Counted from the first letter of the stretch, positions 17,137 to 26,537 are shown. The stretch is DNA of 64,000 nt from JSC-12 sp033764965 (GCA_033764965.1 JANRIN010000289.1:109018-173017); one strand, 5' to 3'. Translations and numbers: made by a program. The notes: generated from the sequence alone by a model not told the origin.

Positions 17137-18420
17137 ATGCAGCAATTGAATTTGGTGAGAGGAAACCGTCGGGTTGCGGTCGTGGTGTTGAGTGGTTTGA
17201 TCCTACTTCTGTGTGGAGTGATCGTACCGCTTCTTCCCACATTTGGGCAGTCACAACCTGATGTGTTTGAGCAAGTCTGGAATACTGTCAATGACAACTT
17301 CTTCGATCCAAATTTTAACGGTGTGAATTGGCGAAACATGCATGAAAAATACCGATCTCAGGCAAGACAGGCTCGATCAAAACCTGATCTGGCAAGAGTC
17401 ATTAATCAAATGCTAGCTGAACTGCAAACTTCACACACTCACTTCTATACACCGGATGAACCAGAATACTACCAGGTATTGGGCATTTTCCTGCCGAGAA
17501 ACCCTGAATTACAACAGCAACTGAAGGCAGTCTTGCCCAATGGCAAGCCACAATACAGTGGGATTGGGATTTTTACTCAGCAAAGTCGCGGGAATACCTT
17601 TATTCGTGCAATTCTCGATGGTAGCCCTGCGGCTCAGGCAGGGTTACGAGTTGGTGATCGATTGCTGAGTGTTGAAGGGCAACCGTTTCACCCGATTCAG
17701 TCGTTTGTAGGCAAAGCCAATCAACCTCTGAAGCTCTTAATTCAGCGTTCTTCGGTTCCCAACAGTCAAACAGAAATTACAGTGATTCCCAAAATGCTGG
17801 ATGGCACCGTGATGTTTTTAGATGCTATGAAAGCCAGTACTCAAGTCGTTGAGCAGGCAGGTCGGAAAATTGGCTATGTTCATCTTTGGTCTTACGCGGG
17901 TGAACAGTTCCAAAAGCAGCTTGAAACGGAGCTATTGTTTGGTCGTCTAAAAGATGTAGACGGATTTGTGCTGGACTTAAGAGAAGGATGGGGAGGAGCT
18001 TCTGCTTCTTACCTTCACCTTTACACGCCTCGAAATATCCGACTCACTGGGACTGCTCGAAATCTAAAGTCCTCCACATCTAGTTCAGCTTGGAGTAAGC
18101 CCGTCGTGATGCTAATCAACGAGCAAAGCCGCAGTGGAAAGGAGATTCTTGCCTACGGATTTCGCAAGTACAAGATTGGTGCTGTTGTTGGCGTGAAGAC
18201 AGCAGGTGCCGTTGTTCAGGGCAACCTGTTTGCGATGAACGATAGCAGCGTTTTATACTTGGCAGTTGCAGATGTACATCTGGATGGGAAGCAGCGACTC
18301 GAAGGGGTCGGAGTTACTCCGGATATTAACGTTCCATTTCCAGTGGAATACGCTCAGGGTACCGATCCTCAAAAAGAACGCGCGATCGCTGTGGCGCTAG
18401 AAGCTGTAAATCGGCAGTGA
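17137..18420 (+). CDS. S41-family C-terminal processing-type peptidase
   Basis: 427 residues from ATG 17137; in-frame GTG and TTG lie 12-15 bases upstream. One N-terminal membrane segment or signal (VAVVVLSGLILLLCGVIVPLLPTFG) is followed by an N-terminal helical domain (FEQVWNTVNDNFFDPNFNGVNW), a PDZ domain (AILDGSPAAQAGLRVGDRLLSVEGQP) and an S41 catalytic domain (DGFVLDLREGWGG, VVMLINEQSRSGKEILAYGF, GVKTAG). The Ser and Lys placements fit the S41 Ser/Lys dyad, though NEQSRSGKE is less canonical than the usual GSASASE. It is exported to the periplasm or thylakoid lumen and is not obviously the D1-processing CtpA. Confidence 0.85.
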   Translation: MQQLNLVRGNRRVAVVVLSGLILLLCGVIVPLLPTFGQSQPDVFEQVWNTVNDNFFDPNFNGVNWRNMHEKYRSQARQARSKPDLARVINQMLAELQTSHTHFYTPDEPEYYQVLGIFLPRNPELQQQLKAVLPNGKPQYSGIGIFTQQSRGNTFIRAILDGSPAAQAGLRVGDRLLSVEGQPFHPIQSFVGKANQPLKLLIQRSSVPNSQTEITVIPKMLDGTVMFLDAMKASTQVVEQAGRKIGYVHLWSYAGEQFQKQLETELLFGRLKDVDGFVLDLREGWGGASASYLHLYTPRNIRLTGTARNLKSSTSSSAWSKPVVMLINEQSRSGKEILAYGFRKYKIGAVVGVKTAGAVVQGNLFAMNDSSVLYLAVADVHLDGKQRLEGVGVTPDINVPFPVEYAQGTDPQKERAIAVALEAVNRQ

Positions 18421-18589
18421 GTGCCGTATAGCAATCCGGTTGGGGCGGACTGTTAGGAGATCTTGGTGATATTGCACAGGTTATTTGCACTCGCTCAACT
18501 GGAATGTTGATGAGCATTGCTGAAAATTTACAGCGCATTTGCAAAATTGTTGTTACTATGCTGCTTGCTAGGACGCAATTGAACCGCCT

Positions 18590-19999
18590 GTGAACTCTCA
18601 ACCAAACGAACCCGCGAACGCCAAAGCACCCCGACCAACCTTGAAAAAAGTCTCCAGACGAGGCTACCGTTGGCTCTGGATGGGGGTGGTGCTGACAGGA
18701 GTGGCAGTTTTATCGGCAACTGCGGGCGCATTTCTGGCAATGACAATGGCAAGTACGCCGCTCATGCAACGGAAGCTTTCGGCAAAAGAGGCGGCGGTCT
18801 TCTCCAAGGGCGATTTATCTTCGGTCAACAATCTGCAATTGCCGGAACTAACTCGCCCTGTCAACATTTTGGTGTTAGGTGCCAAAGTGTTAACCAGCGA
18901 TTTATCCGAAGCGGATCCGAGTCAGCCCGATCGCGGCTACCATGCCCTGGTCAACTCCTTTGATGGGTTGACTGATACCATGCTGCTGCTGCGGTTTAAC
19001 CCGGAAACCAAGAAGGTTGTACTCTTATCCATTCCCCGCGACACCCGGGTAGAAATTCCGGGCTATGGAGCCAACAAAATCAATGCAGCTAACTCGTTGG
19101 GCGGTCCTGCTTTAAGCGCCCGCACCGTGAGCGAGTTGCTGGGAGGCACAGGCATCGATCGCTATGTCACGATTAACGTGCAAGGGGTAGAAGCGCTGAT
19201 TGATGCTTTAGGCGGAGTAACGGTCACCGTTCCCAAGGATATGAAATATCAGGATGACAGTCAGCATCTTTATGTCAACCTGAAAGCTGGTAAACAGCAT
19301 CTCAACGGCAATCAAGCATTACAACTCCTGCGGTTCCGCAACGATGAATTAGGCGACATCGGACGGGTGCAGCGGCAACAAATGGTGATGCGTGCCCTCT
19401 CAGAACAGGCACTCAACCCCGCAACCGTGGCACGATTGCCCAAAATTCTGTCGGTGATTAAGTCTCACATTGATACCAATCTTTCTGTAGAGGAGCTGGT
19501 TGCCCTGGTTGGGTTTGCCACGAATATCGATCGCTCCAATATGCAGATGCTCATCGTTCCGGGGGAGTATGGCGATATTGGCACCTATGGCACGAGCTAC
19601 TGGCTTCCCAATCCCGATCGCATCCAGGCACTCTCCGCCCAATTTTTCAACCTGGGGACTGCCTCAACCGATCGCGCGAATCCCGCCGATCTGCGAATCT
19701 CCATCCAGGACAGCACCCGCCGCGCAACCCCCGAAACAGTTGCAAGCCGACTAGGGCAGGCTGGTTACACGAATACGATCGTCACCGATCCCTATGGGGA
19801 GCCTTTAACGGCAACCCGAATTGTGGCGCAGCAAGGCGATGTGAAGAGTGCTGAAGCCGTGCGATCGCTCCTGGGATTGGGCGAGATTCGGGTTGAAGGT
19901 ACAGGCGATTTAGGGTCAGACATCACCATTCAACTGGGTCAGGACTGGCTCCAGCGCCAATCAGCCCAACCTCAGTCGAATTCTCTCTCTACTCGGTAG
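18590..19999 (+). CDS. LytR-CpsA-Psr (LCP) family cell-wall ligase
   Basis: 469 residues from a GTG start. A short cytoplasmic tail, one transmembrane helix (WMGVVLTGVAVLSATAGAFLAMTM) and an external LCP domain (about 85-320), with DTMLLLRFNPETKKVVLLSIPRDTRV, the conserved Arg/Asp of the polyprenyl-phosphate site, KINAAN, GGVTVTVP and LRFRNDELGDIGRVQRQQ. A LytR_C domain (about 360-455) follows. Such enzymes attach glycopolymers from undecaprenyl carriers to peptidoglycan. Monocistronic by context; a MITE follows. Confidence 0.92.
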   Translation: MNSQPNEPANAKAPRPTLKKVSRRGYRWLWMGVVLTGVAVLSATAGAFLAMTMASTPLMQRKLSAKEAAVFSKGDLSSVNNLQLPELTRPVNILVLGAKVLTSDLSEADPSQPDRGYHALVNSFDGLTDTMLLLRFNPETKKVVLLSIPRDTRVEIPGYGANKINAANSLGGPALSARTVSELLGGTGIDRYVTINVQGVEALIDALGGVTVTVPKDMKYQDDSQHLYVNLKAGKQHLNGNQALQLLRFRNDELGDIGRVQRQQMVMRALSEQALNPATVARLPKILSVIKSHIDTNLSVEELVALVGFATNIDRSNMQMLIVPGEYGDIGTYGTSYWLPNPDRIQALSAQFFNLGTASTDRANPADLRISIQDSTRRATPETVASRLGQAGYTNTIVTDPYGEPLTATRIVAQQGDVKSAEAVRSLLGLGEIRVEGTGDLGSDITIQLGQDWLQRQSAQPQSNSLSTR

Positions 20000-20021
20000 C
20001 TCCAAAATTTTCCCCTATTTC

Positions 20022-20171
20022 CTAGGGTGTGTTTTAAAACCTTCTAGTCATCTCAGTGCTGAGTGGGGATCCCCCTAAATCCCCCTTCAAAAGGGGGACT
20101 TTGAACGGTTCGGCTCCCTCCTTTTTAAGGAGGGTTGGGGAGGATCAATAGGGTTTTAAAACACGCCCTAG
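20022..20171. mobile_element. 150-bp MITE with 20-bp terminal inverted repeats
   Basis: The left end CTAGGGTGTGTTTTAAAACC and the right end, read in reverse complement, CTAGGGCGTGTTTTAAAACC differ at one position. The interior holds two further palindromes (CCCCCTAAATCCCCC/AAAAGGGGGA and CCTCCTTTTTAAGGAGG). The TA at each border would fit a TA-targeting (IS630/Tc1-like) transposase, which is absent here. It lies between the LCP gene and hrcA. Confidence 0.8.
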
Positions 20172-20373
20172 CTCCTTTTTCTGGCATTGCTCCGTTCAGC
20201 ATGACAAGTCGGGATTCATATCCTCGTTCCGCAACGCCCTTTTTCCTTTCCCTTCCTCCCCTTCTGATAATGATTGTTCTAAGAAGTACAACAAACGGGG
20301 GGATTCAACCTTATATTGGAATAACTTGATGCGTCACCATTCCAAGCCCTTCTAGCACGTTTGTTTGATAAAA

Positions 20374-21450
20374 ATGTCCACTGTTAAATTGACTAATCGC
20401 CAACAGCAGGTTCTTTGGGCAACTGTCCGCCACTACATTGCCACGGCAGAACCTGTTGGCTCGGAGGCTCTTGTCAAAGAATATAATTTGAGTGTGAGTT
20501 CAGCCACCATTCGCAGTGCAATGGGGGTGCTAGAAAAAGTCGGGTTGTTATATCAGCCCCACACCTCTGCTGGGCGGGTTCCTTCCGACTCTGGGTATCG
20601 AATTTATGTGGATCAACTGATTACTCCTGCCAGTTCGTTTACAACTCAGATTGAGCAACTGTTGAGCGATCGTCTCAACCGAGAAGACCATAACCTGGAG
20701 GCGCTGTTACGGGGTGCCGCCCAAATTTTGGCAACGGTCAGCGGCTACATTGCCCTAATCACCATGCCGCAAGCCTATACTACCCGTCTACACCATGTTC
20801 AGTTGGTGATGGTTGATCCGGGGCGAGTCATGCTGATTTTTGTCACCGATGATTACGAGACGCGATCGACCTTGATGGAACTGCCGCCAACCTTAGAAGG
20901 ATCTGCACCAGATATTGAATTGCTGGAACGGGAGTTACAAATCCTATCCAACTTTTTGAACAGTGAGTTACGCGGAAAAGTGATCGCGGAGTTAGTCTCT
21001 TTAGATTGGGGAGAACTTGATCGCGAATTTCAACGGTATGGCGATTTTTTGCAAGCAGTGCTCACAGAGTTGGGTCGTCGCTCTCAAACACCAGCACCTA
21101 CCCAAATGATGATCAACGGGTTGTCAGAAGTCATGTTGCAACCCGAATTTTCCGAGGTGCAGCAAATCCAAACGATCGTGCATCTGCTAGAAGACGAGCA
21201 AGATCAACTCCTGCCCCTGATCTTTGAACCGACCTCGTTTGAGCGATCGGGTAAACGTGTCATGATCCGCATTGGCTCAGAAAATCCGCTAGAACCGATG
21301 CGTTACTGTACCTTGATTTCTTCTACCTATTGCAAAGGCTCTGTTCCGGTTGGTAGCGTCGGCGTGTTAGGTCCCACTCGCATGATGTACGAAAACGCGA
21401 TCGCCCTGGTTGAAGCTGCCGCTGACTACCTATCAGAAACTTTAAGTTAG
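20374..21450 (+). CDS. hrcA: Heat-inducible transcription repressor
   Basis: 358 residues from ATG 20374 (MSTVKLTNRQQQVLWATVRHYI); a TTG three codons upstream is not preferred. The N-terminal winged helix (SVSSATIRSAMGVLEKVGLLYQPHTSAGRVPSDSGYRIYVD) binds CIRCE operators and the C-terminal GAF-like domain (FEPTSFERSGKRVMIRIGSENPLEPMRYCTLISSTY...GSVGVLGPTRMMYENAIALVE) is typical. It represses groESL/dnaK-type genes. No CIRCE palindrome is visible in its own upstream region, and no chaperone operon adjoins, as in other cyanobacteria. Confidence 0.95.
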   Translation: MSTVKLTNRQQQVLWATVRHYIATAEPVGSEALVKEYNLSVSSATIRSAMGVLEKVGLLYQPHTSAGRVPSDSGYRIYVDQLITPASSFTTQIEQLLSDRLNREDHNLEALLRGAAQILATVSGYIALITMPQAYTTRLHHVQLVMVDPGRVMLIFVTDDYETRSTLMELPPTLEGSAPDIELLERELQILSNFLNSELRGKVIAELVSLDWGELDREFQRYGDFLQAVLTELGRRSQTPAPTQMMINGLSEVMLQPEFSEVQQIQTIVHLLEDEQDQLLPLIFEPTSFERSGKRVMIRIGSENPLEPMRYCTLISSTYCKGSVPVGSVGVLGPTRMMYENAIALVEAAADYLSETLS

Positions 21451-21452
21451 TT

Positions 21453-21520
21453 AGTCATTGGTCATTGGTCATCAGTCTTTTGCTCTTTGTCAATGACGAG
21501 TGACCAATGATGAATGACAT
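21453..21520. repeat. GTCATTGGTC-type short tandem/inverted repeat
   Basis: Heptamer-like units (GTCATTGGTCATTGGTCAT) on one side and their inverse (GACCAATGATGAATGAC) on the other. The same family recurs at 29222-29300 and 33697-33765. Confidence 0.7.
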
Positions 21521-21594
21521 TTCATCTCCTCGTTCTTAGATAGGGTTCCTGTTGTTCTGGGAACTCTAAACTTGTAGCCACTGAGGACGGTCCC

Positions 21595-22344
21595 ATGCTG
21601 GGAATGGTTTTGTCTTCGCTGGGAGTGTGGATTCTCCTACCCAGTGCTTTCTGGATGCTAATGATTTTCGATTGCGTTCGCAACGAACTCGATCGCCAAA
21701 TCTGGCTATGGATTTTGCTATTTCTCAACGTTGCCGGAGCCGTAATTTACTTTATCGCGTGCTACTTACCACGCTCAGGTTTTTTACAAGCAAATGCTTT
21801 CAAACGTTGGACGCTCAAGCAAGATCTCTGGAATGCAGAAGCAGGCATTCGGAATATTGGCAAACCACACCAGTATGTAACGTTGGGTAACGTGCTTACC
21901 GAAATTGGGCAACTCGATAAAGCGGCTGACGCTTATCAACAAGCTCATGAAAAAGAGCCTAAAAATAGTCATGCTTTATGGGGTTTAGCCTACATCGAAA
22001 TGCAACAAAAACAATATATTAAAGCGAATGAGTATTTGCAAAAATTAATCACTTTAGATCCAGACTATAAATCTGGTGAAGCATCACTTCTTCACTGCAA
22101 ATCTCTTTACGAATTACAAGATTGGGAAAGTGCAAAAAAATATCTAAGTGAAGATATTCGCTATTGGAGTCATCCAGAATCTTCTCTGCTTTTAGCTACC
22201 ATTCAGAAGCAAGAAGGAGACCCACAATCAGCCCGCGAGATCCTGGAGACGATGATTGCTAGAGTAAAAGCTTCCCCGATTTATCACTATCGTCGCCATC
22301 AGCACATTGTTCGCAAAGCTGAAAAGCTACTTAAAGTGTTGTAA
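21595..22344 (+). CDS. PLDc_N-type membrane protein with TPR repeats
   Basis: 249 residues. The N-terminus has two transmembrane helices with the pattern WILLPSAFWMLMIFDCVRNEL...WLWILLFLNVAGAVIYFIACYLPR, matching the phospholipase-D-nuclease N-terminal (PLDc_N) module. The rest is cytoplasmic tetratricopeptide repeats (YVTLGNVLTEIGQLDKAADAYQQAHEKEP; HALWGLAYIEMQQKQYIKANEYLQKLITLDP). No catalytic HKD motif. It probably scaffolds a protein complex at the membrane. The 3' half is noticeably richer in A/T than neighbouring genes. Confidence 0.75.
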   Translation: MLGMVLSSLGVWILLPSAFWMLMIFDCVRNELDRQIWLWILLFLNVAGAVIYFIACYLPRSGFLQANAFKRWTLKQDLWNAEAGIRNIGKPHQYVTLGNVLTEIGQLDKAADAYQQAHEKEPKNSHALWGLAYIEMQQKQYIKANEYLQKLITLDPDYKSGEASLLHCKSLYELQDWESAKKYLSEDIRYWSHPESSLLLATIQKQEGDPQSAREILETMIARVKASPIYHYRRHQHIVRKAEKLLKVL

Positions 22345-22351
22345 GTCGGAC

Positions 22352-22999
22352 TCAACTCTTTTGGGCGTATCGCTGATACTGACCCGTTTCCCATCTCCAG
22401 GCAAAGATTTGGTAAGCGAAAGGGAAAGCACATTTCTGACAATAATCGCGCAGAGATTTAGCTGTCTCAAGATTGATCGTGTAGATGTTGAGTCGATCGC
22501 CCACAAACAAAATTCGAGGCATGGGAGTCATGGCACTGGCAAGGGCTAAGAGTACCAAAAAGGGCGCATCGGTTTCCGCTGCATTTGGAGAGAGTGAGCG
22601 ATCGCGTGATTGTTCAACCCAATATTGTTCAATCGTTTGATCAATTGTTGCTTTCAGTTCTTCAACCGTAAACGGCTTCAGCAAGAAACCATAGCAGTTC
22701 AACAACTGCCTTTGATGCAGCATATCTCCTGGTTGCGTGGTCATATACACAACAGGACAGCGCACCTCCCTTAAAATCTTCCACCCTGCCATAAAAGCAT
22801 CTAGCTCCCCGTGTAGAGGCAAATCCAGCAACACAATATCAGGCACTTTAAGCGTGGCAAACTCGATCGCTTTTTCAGCCGAGTTCACAATTCCGGCGAT
22901 CGTGTAACCCTGCATTCTCAGGCTTCTGGCAATTAGCTCTGCCATACTCAAAGTACGCTCTGCAATTAAAACTTTGACTTGGGAATGAATAAGAGTCAT
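22352..22999 (-). CDS. Response-regulator receiver protein with altered acidic pocket
   Basis: 215 residues from ATG 22999 (MTLIHSQVKVLIAERT); the frame is open a few codons upstream. The receiver fold is clear: phospho-acceptor Asp in IVLLDLPL, Thr in VVYMTTQPG, and Lys-Pro in FLLKPFTVEEL. The usual acidic pair after the first strand (E/D-D) is E-R here (LIAERT). The last 90 residues (from YWVEQSRD) are not a DNA-binding domain I recognise. Probably a single-domain-type cyanobacterial regulator with an extra tail. Confidence 0.8.
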   Translation of the reverse strand: MTLIHSQVKVLIAERTLSMAELIARSLRMQGYTIAGIVNSAEKAIEFATLKVPDIVLLDLPLHGELDAFMAGWKILREVRCPVVYMTTQPGDMLHQRQLLNCYGFLLKPFTVEELKATIDQTIEQYWVEQSRDRSLSPNAAETDAPFLVLLALASAMTPMPRILFVGDRLNIYTINLETAKSLRDYCQKCAFPFAYQIFAWRWETGQYQRYAQKS

Positions 23000-23474
23000 T
23001 TTAGGCAATCTCCATAACACATGAGCAAGCTACCCGTGCTGCACTTTTCAGCAGTCTTCAACCCGGGCAAACTCGACTCACAACTTCAGAATAAGCGTTG
23101 ATCTAAGGAGTTGCCTTCGTCCACTTCATTCATCTAAGTAGGGGATGGGCATAACCGAACTAACCGACTTTGTTGGGTGGGATCAAGGACTTGAAATAGG
23201 CTATTAACCACTGCGATCGTGAAAAATAGTCAGTCATCACTCAAATGAGGGGAAAACCGCACCAATCCCGAAAAGATAGGGGATCTATGACATCAATAGA
23301 AATTATCCGGAACCCATCTTGATTCAATGGTTTCCTCTAACAGAAGTCATTAACTTTTTCTGATTTTGACTTTCAAGAAGTCTGTATGGACTTCAGTTTT
23401 AACTTGCAAAATTAGCCCCTTTGCAATCGATTGAGACTTGAACACACACACTACCTCTAAGGATGCAACTGTCT
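23000..23474. other. Intergenic region between divergent genes
   Basis: About 470 bases separate the response regulator from the GMC oxidoreductase. I see no ORF of coding character, tRNA or strong terminator. It presumably holds both promoters. GATAGGGGATCTATGACATC near 23275 forms only a weak hairpin. Confidence 0.4.
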
Positions 23475-25256
23475 ATGTTTACCATTCGCTTTCAAACGAT
23501 TCAATATCGCCCTGACTTACTTGTTACGCTTCGAACTAATGTTGATGGTTGGGATAAGGACATTACTGGAATTTACGAGAATGATGAATGGCGCTTCGAG
23601 CTTACCGAAACTTCTTATCCTCAGGGATTGCAATTTAAGTTCGTACTAGAAACGAACTACTGGATGAATGGACAAAATCTGCAAGTTTTCCCCACTGCAA
23701 ATGCAAACTTTGTTTTTAACGAAGTTGCAGTTCAGTTTCCACTAATTGATGAAATGGTGGTGGAAAATTCCCAAGTACAACAGCTTTTCTTTCCACCCAA
23801 TTTGAATGAGAACCAACTTTTTGATGTGATTATCATTGGTTCTGGTGTAGGGGGTGGGGTATTAGCCGATCAATGTTCGGATCAAGGGCTAAATGTTTTA
23901 GTCCTGGAAGCGGGAAGTTACCTGTTTCCAACTCATGTTGCCAACCTGCCCCGACAGCATCAAATTGGGCAGTTCAGTAAGCACGTTTGGGGCTTGTATG
24001 ACGAGTTCAAGGTGAATAACTACATCAACACACCCAACTCTAACTTCAATGGGGGGCAGGCTTTTAATTTGGGGGGTCGATCGATCTTTTGGGGTGGTTT
24101 GATTCCGCGCATGATGCCCTGGGAACTTGAGTTTTGGTCGCCAGACATTAAACAATATTTGGAAAATAACGGCTACGAACTGGCAGAAGACTTGATGAAT
24201 CGCAGCACTCTACCCGCTTCCGCTTACCATCAAAACATCAAGCGATCGCTGCGGAATGCCCTTCCCGAATACAACCATCTGGATGCACCCGTAGCGGTTC
24301 AATACTCCAACGGCAACCTCAGCACGATTCCCACAGGGATGTTTTCTACCGCCGATTTGCTGATGGAATCCATGCTCACCAATGGACCTTCTGGTAATCA
24401 AACCTTATCGATTAACCTCAACCATGTCGTCACCCAAATTCAAACCAACGGCGACAATGTGACCGGGGTCACTGCCTACGATTTAATTGCCAAAAAGTAT
24501 CGGACTTACCGAGCGAAAGCCGTAGTGTTAGCTGCGGGCACGATCGAAAGCGCGAAAATTGCCCAACTTAGCAATCTCCGTAACCCCAATAACCTGCTGG
24601 GCACCGGCATCACCGACCATCCCATCTACTTCACCCATTTCGCTATCCCCAACAACTCCCCCTTCTACAACCCCCAGGAATGCAGCAAAATTGTTTCCCA
24701 ACATCAGAATATTTCTGCTACGAATCACGCCTACAACCTGGTACTGGAACTGGGAGCGGACTTTAACCAGGGACGATTTATGGATGACGACAGCCTGAAA
24801 CAACACCAGCAACTCAAAAACAACACGATGCTGTGCGAAATCGTTTTTCTTTTCAACTCTCCTCTGATCAATAGCAACTTTGTTCAGCAAAATGGTGCCG
24901 CGATCGTTAAACCCCAAGTCAACATTCAGCGCAGCCCGACTGCCGATCCTTTTTGGGGTGAAATCAACATGGTCAAAGATCGGATTATCAATATGCTAGG
25001 CGGCGTTCCTCTGCCTGGAGGAAATCTCAACTTGAATGAAGCTGGGCTGGGTGGCGTCGCTCACGAGGTTGGAACTCTGCGACTGGGAACCTCCACGACT
25101 GGAGTTGTCAACACAAACCTCAAATTTCATGCCTACAACAACCTCTACGCCTGCGATTTATCCGTATTTCCCACCTCTCCCGCTGCTAACCCCACCCTAA
25201 CTCTGGCAGCATTAGCGATTCGATTAGCCACTCACTTAAAACAGGTTGTCGGGTGA
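23475..25256 (+). CDS. GMC-family FAD oxidoreductase with extra N-terminal domain
   Basis: 593 residues from ATG 23475; the alternative ATG 23463 lies immediately after the AAGG. Residues 1-100 (FTIRFQTIQYRPDLLVTLRTNVDGWDKD..., GLQFKFVLETNYWMNGQNL) look like a beta-sandwich of the starch-binding CBM20/CBM48 kind. From residue 115 begins a GMC enzyme: FDVIIIGSGVGGGVLADQ (FAD loop), LVLEAGSYL, GGQAFNLGGRSIFWGG, AAGTIESAKIAQLS, and the C-terminal HEVGTLRLGTS...SPAANPTLTLAALAIRLA with the catalytic-site Asn-Pro. No signal peptide. The substrate is probably an alcohol or sugar. It is closest in style to choline/glucose-oxidase-like bacterial proteins with no assigned role. It stands alone between long gaps. 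Confidence 0.8.
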   Translation: MFTIRFQTIQYRPDLLVTLRTNVDGWDKDITGIYENDEWRFELTETSYPQGLQFKFVLETNYWMNGQNLQVFPTANANFVFNEVAVQFPLIDEMVVENSQVQQLFFPPNLNENQLFDVIIIGSGVGGGVLADQCSDQGLNVLVLEAGSYLFPTHVANLPRQHQIGQFSKHVWGLYDEFKVNNYINTPNSNFNGGQAFNLGGRSIFWGGLIPRMMPWELEFWSPDIKQYLENNGYELAEDLMNRSTLPASAYHQNIKRSLRNALPEYNHLDAPVAVQYSNGNLSTIPTGMFSTADLLMESMLTNGPSGNQTLSINLNHVVTQIQTNGDNVTGVTAYDLIAKKYRTYRAKAVVLAAGTIESAKIAQLSNLRNPNNLLGTGITDHPIYFTHFAIPNNSPFYNPQECSKIVSQHQNISATNHAYNLVLELGADFNQGRFMDDDSLKQHQQLKNNTMLCEIVFLFNSPLINSNFVQQNGAAIVKPQVNIQRSPTADPFWGEINMVKDRIINMLGGVPLPGGNLNLNEAGLGGVAHEVGTLRLGTSTTGVVNTNLKFHAYNNLYACDLSVFPTSPAANPTLTLAALAIRLATHLKQVVG

Positions 25257-26010
25257 ATTAAATAATACCGAATCGAGTAGTTAATTTTCGCACCTTGCTT
25301 TATCCCAGTTTCTCTAATCAGAAGCTGGGATAGCTTGTAAGCAAAGAAGATTGAAATAGTTTGAGTCGAAAACTTTTTGCGATCGCATCCGTACAGCAAG
25401 CATAAAAAATGAACTTTAGTTCGGTAAAACCACTAATTTTTAATGAACTCGCTGAAATTTAGTTTGCTCAATCAAAAAATATTTTGATAGCAACTCCAAT
25501 CTGTTCTTTAAAGTTTAAATGATACTCATTAGCCGTAATTCTACGGAGAACGCACAACTGAGATAGGGCTTATTTCAAAAAGCTCATATCAGGGTATTCG
25601 CCCTAATTAATGAACTTTTCTTTAAAGAGTTTGGATACTAAATCACGAAAGTTTCATAAAAAAACTGTTTTTATTATTGATAATAGCTAATGGGAAACAG
25701 CATTTTCTTGATGTCTGTATCAATCGATGCCCATGCAAAAAACATTTACTTAAGTATTATCTAAAAGTTAATAAACCCCTTGCTTTTCTAGATTTAATTT
25801 CAGCTAATTAGCTGAATATAAGAACCCATTTGGAAATGCTAAGTTTAAGACATCGCAAGATTCTCACCTTATCCACAATGGCAATAGTTCACAGAGCTTT
25901 GAATAATTTACTATTTTTGCTCAAAGACCAATTGAACCATAAGTCAACGAATAGCAAACGGAATAGATACTGATTAAGCGCTGGTTTTATACCTAAGGAA
26001 ATTTCTACCC
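25257..26010. other. AT-rich 750-bp intergenic region
   Basis: Clearly more A/T-rich than its surroundings and without a plausible ORF on either strand. A 13-bp hairpin (TATCCCAGTTTCT/AGAAGCTGGGATA, 25301-25333), with no T tract, could end the GMC transcript. The last 150 bases would hold the promoter of the 92-residue protein. Nothing else is recognisable. Confidence 0.4.
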
Positions 26011-26289
26011 ATGCAGTACGAATCTTTAGAGCATCAAAGAACTTCAACCTTAGAGATAGGGGTATATGAATGTGAAGTCCACCTCAAGTTTAGATTGATT
26101 GAAGAAAAAGGAACTTTGAGTGAGCACGGGTCCTTGTTAGAAATTCTGATGGATGCGTTCGCGTATGGAGCAGATGAGTACTTGGAATCAATTCAAGTAG
26201 AAGCAACGGCTCAAGAAATATCTGAGCTTCAAGCATCTCCGCAGTTGCGGCGACAGCTCATTCGATTACGAAACTCTAGTGAACTCTAG
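26011..26289 (+). CDS. Small protein resembling Npun_R1517/Asr1734 family
   Basis: 92 residues preceded by AAGGAA. The core GVYECEVHLKFRLIEEKGTLSEHGSLLEILMDAFAYGADEYLESIQVEA...QLRRQLIRLRNS resembles, from memory, the cyanobacterial family named after Npun_R1517 (Asr1734), linked to heterocyst differentiation; it is also found in species without heterocysts. No DNA-binding motif is obvious. It is soluble and acidic. It stands alone before tRNA-Glu. The family call is tentative; that it is a real gene is more certain. Confidence 0.6.
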   Translation: MQYESLEHQRTSTLEIGVYECEVHLKFRLIEEKGTLSEHGSLLEILMDAFAYGADEYLESIQVEATAQEISELQASPQLRRQLIRLRNSSEL

Positions 26290-26487
26290 CTTGGGGCAGA
26301 ACGCTTAGGACAAGGAAAAACTGCACAGCCACTCCTGAGTAGACGTTCTGCCTGTCGTATCCGATTACAAATAGCTGCGATCGTAACTTGATTCTCATCG
26401 CTGTGTAAATTTGTACCCAAGCCACGTTAAAATAGCGATGAAACGGAGAGTAGAAGCGTTTCCGTTCTCGTCCCAAGGAAATTCTGC

Positions 26488-26516
26488 TTGACATTGGCTC
26501 AAGTTTTCGATACCTT
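26488..26516 (+). promoter_or_regulatory. Putative promoter of tRNA-Glu
   Basis: An exact TTGACA at 26488-26493, a 17-base spacer, and TACCTT at 26511-26516 (four of six consensus), 21 bases before the mature tRNA. Confidence 0.5.
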
Positions 26517-26537
26517 GGGAAATGTCCGAAAAAACAC

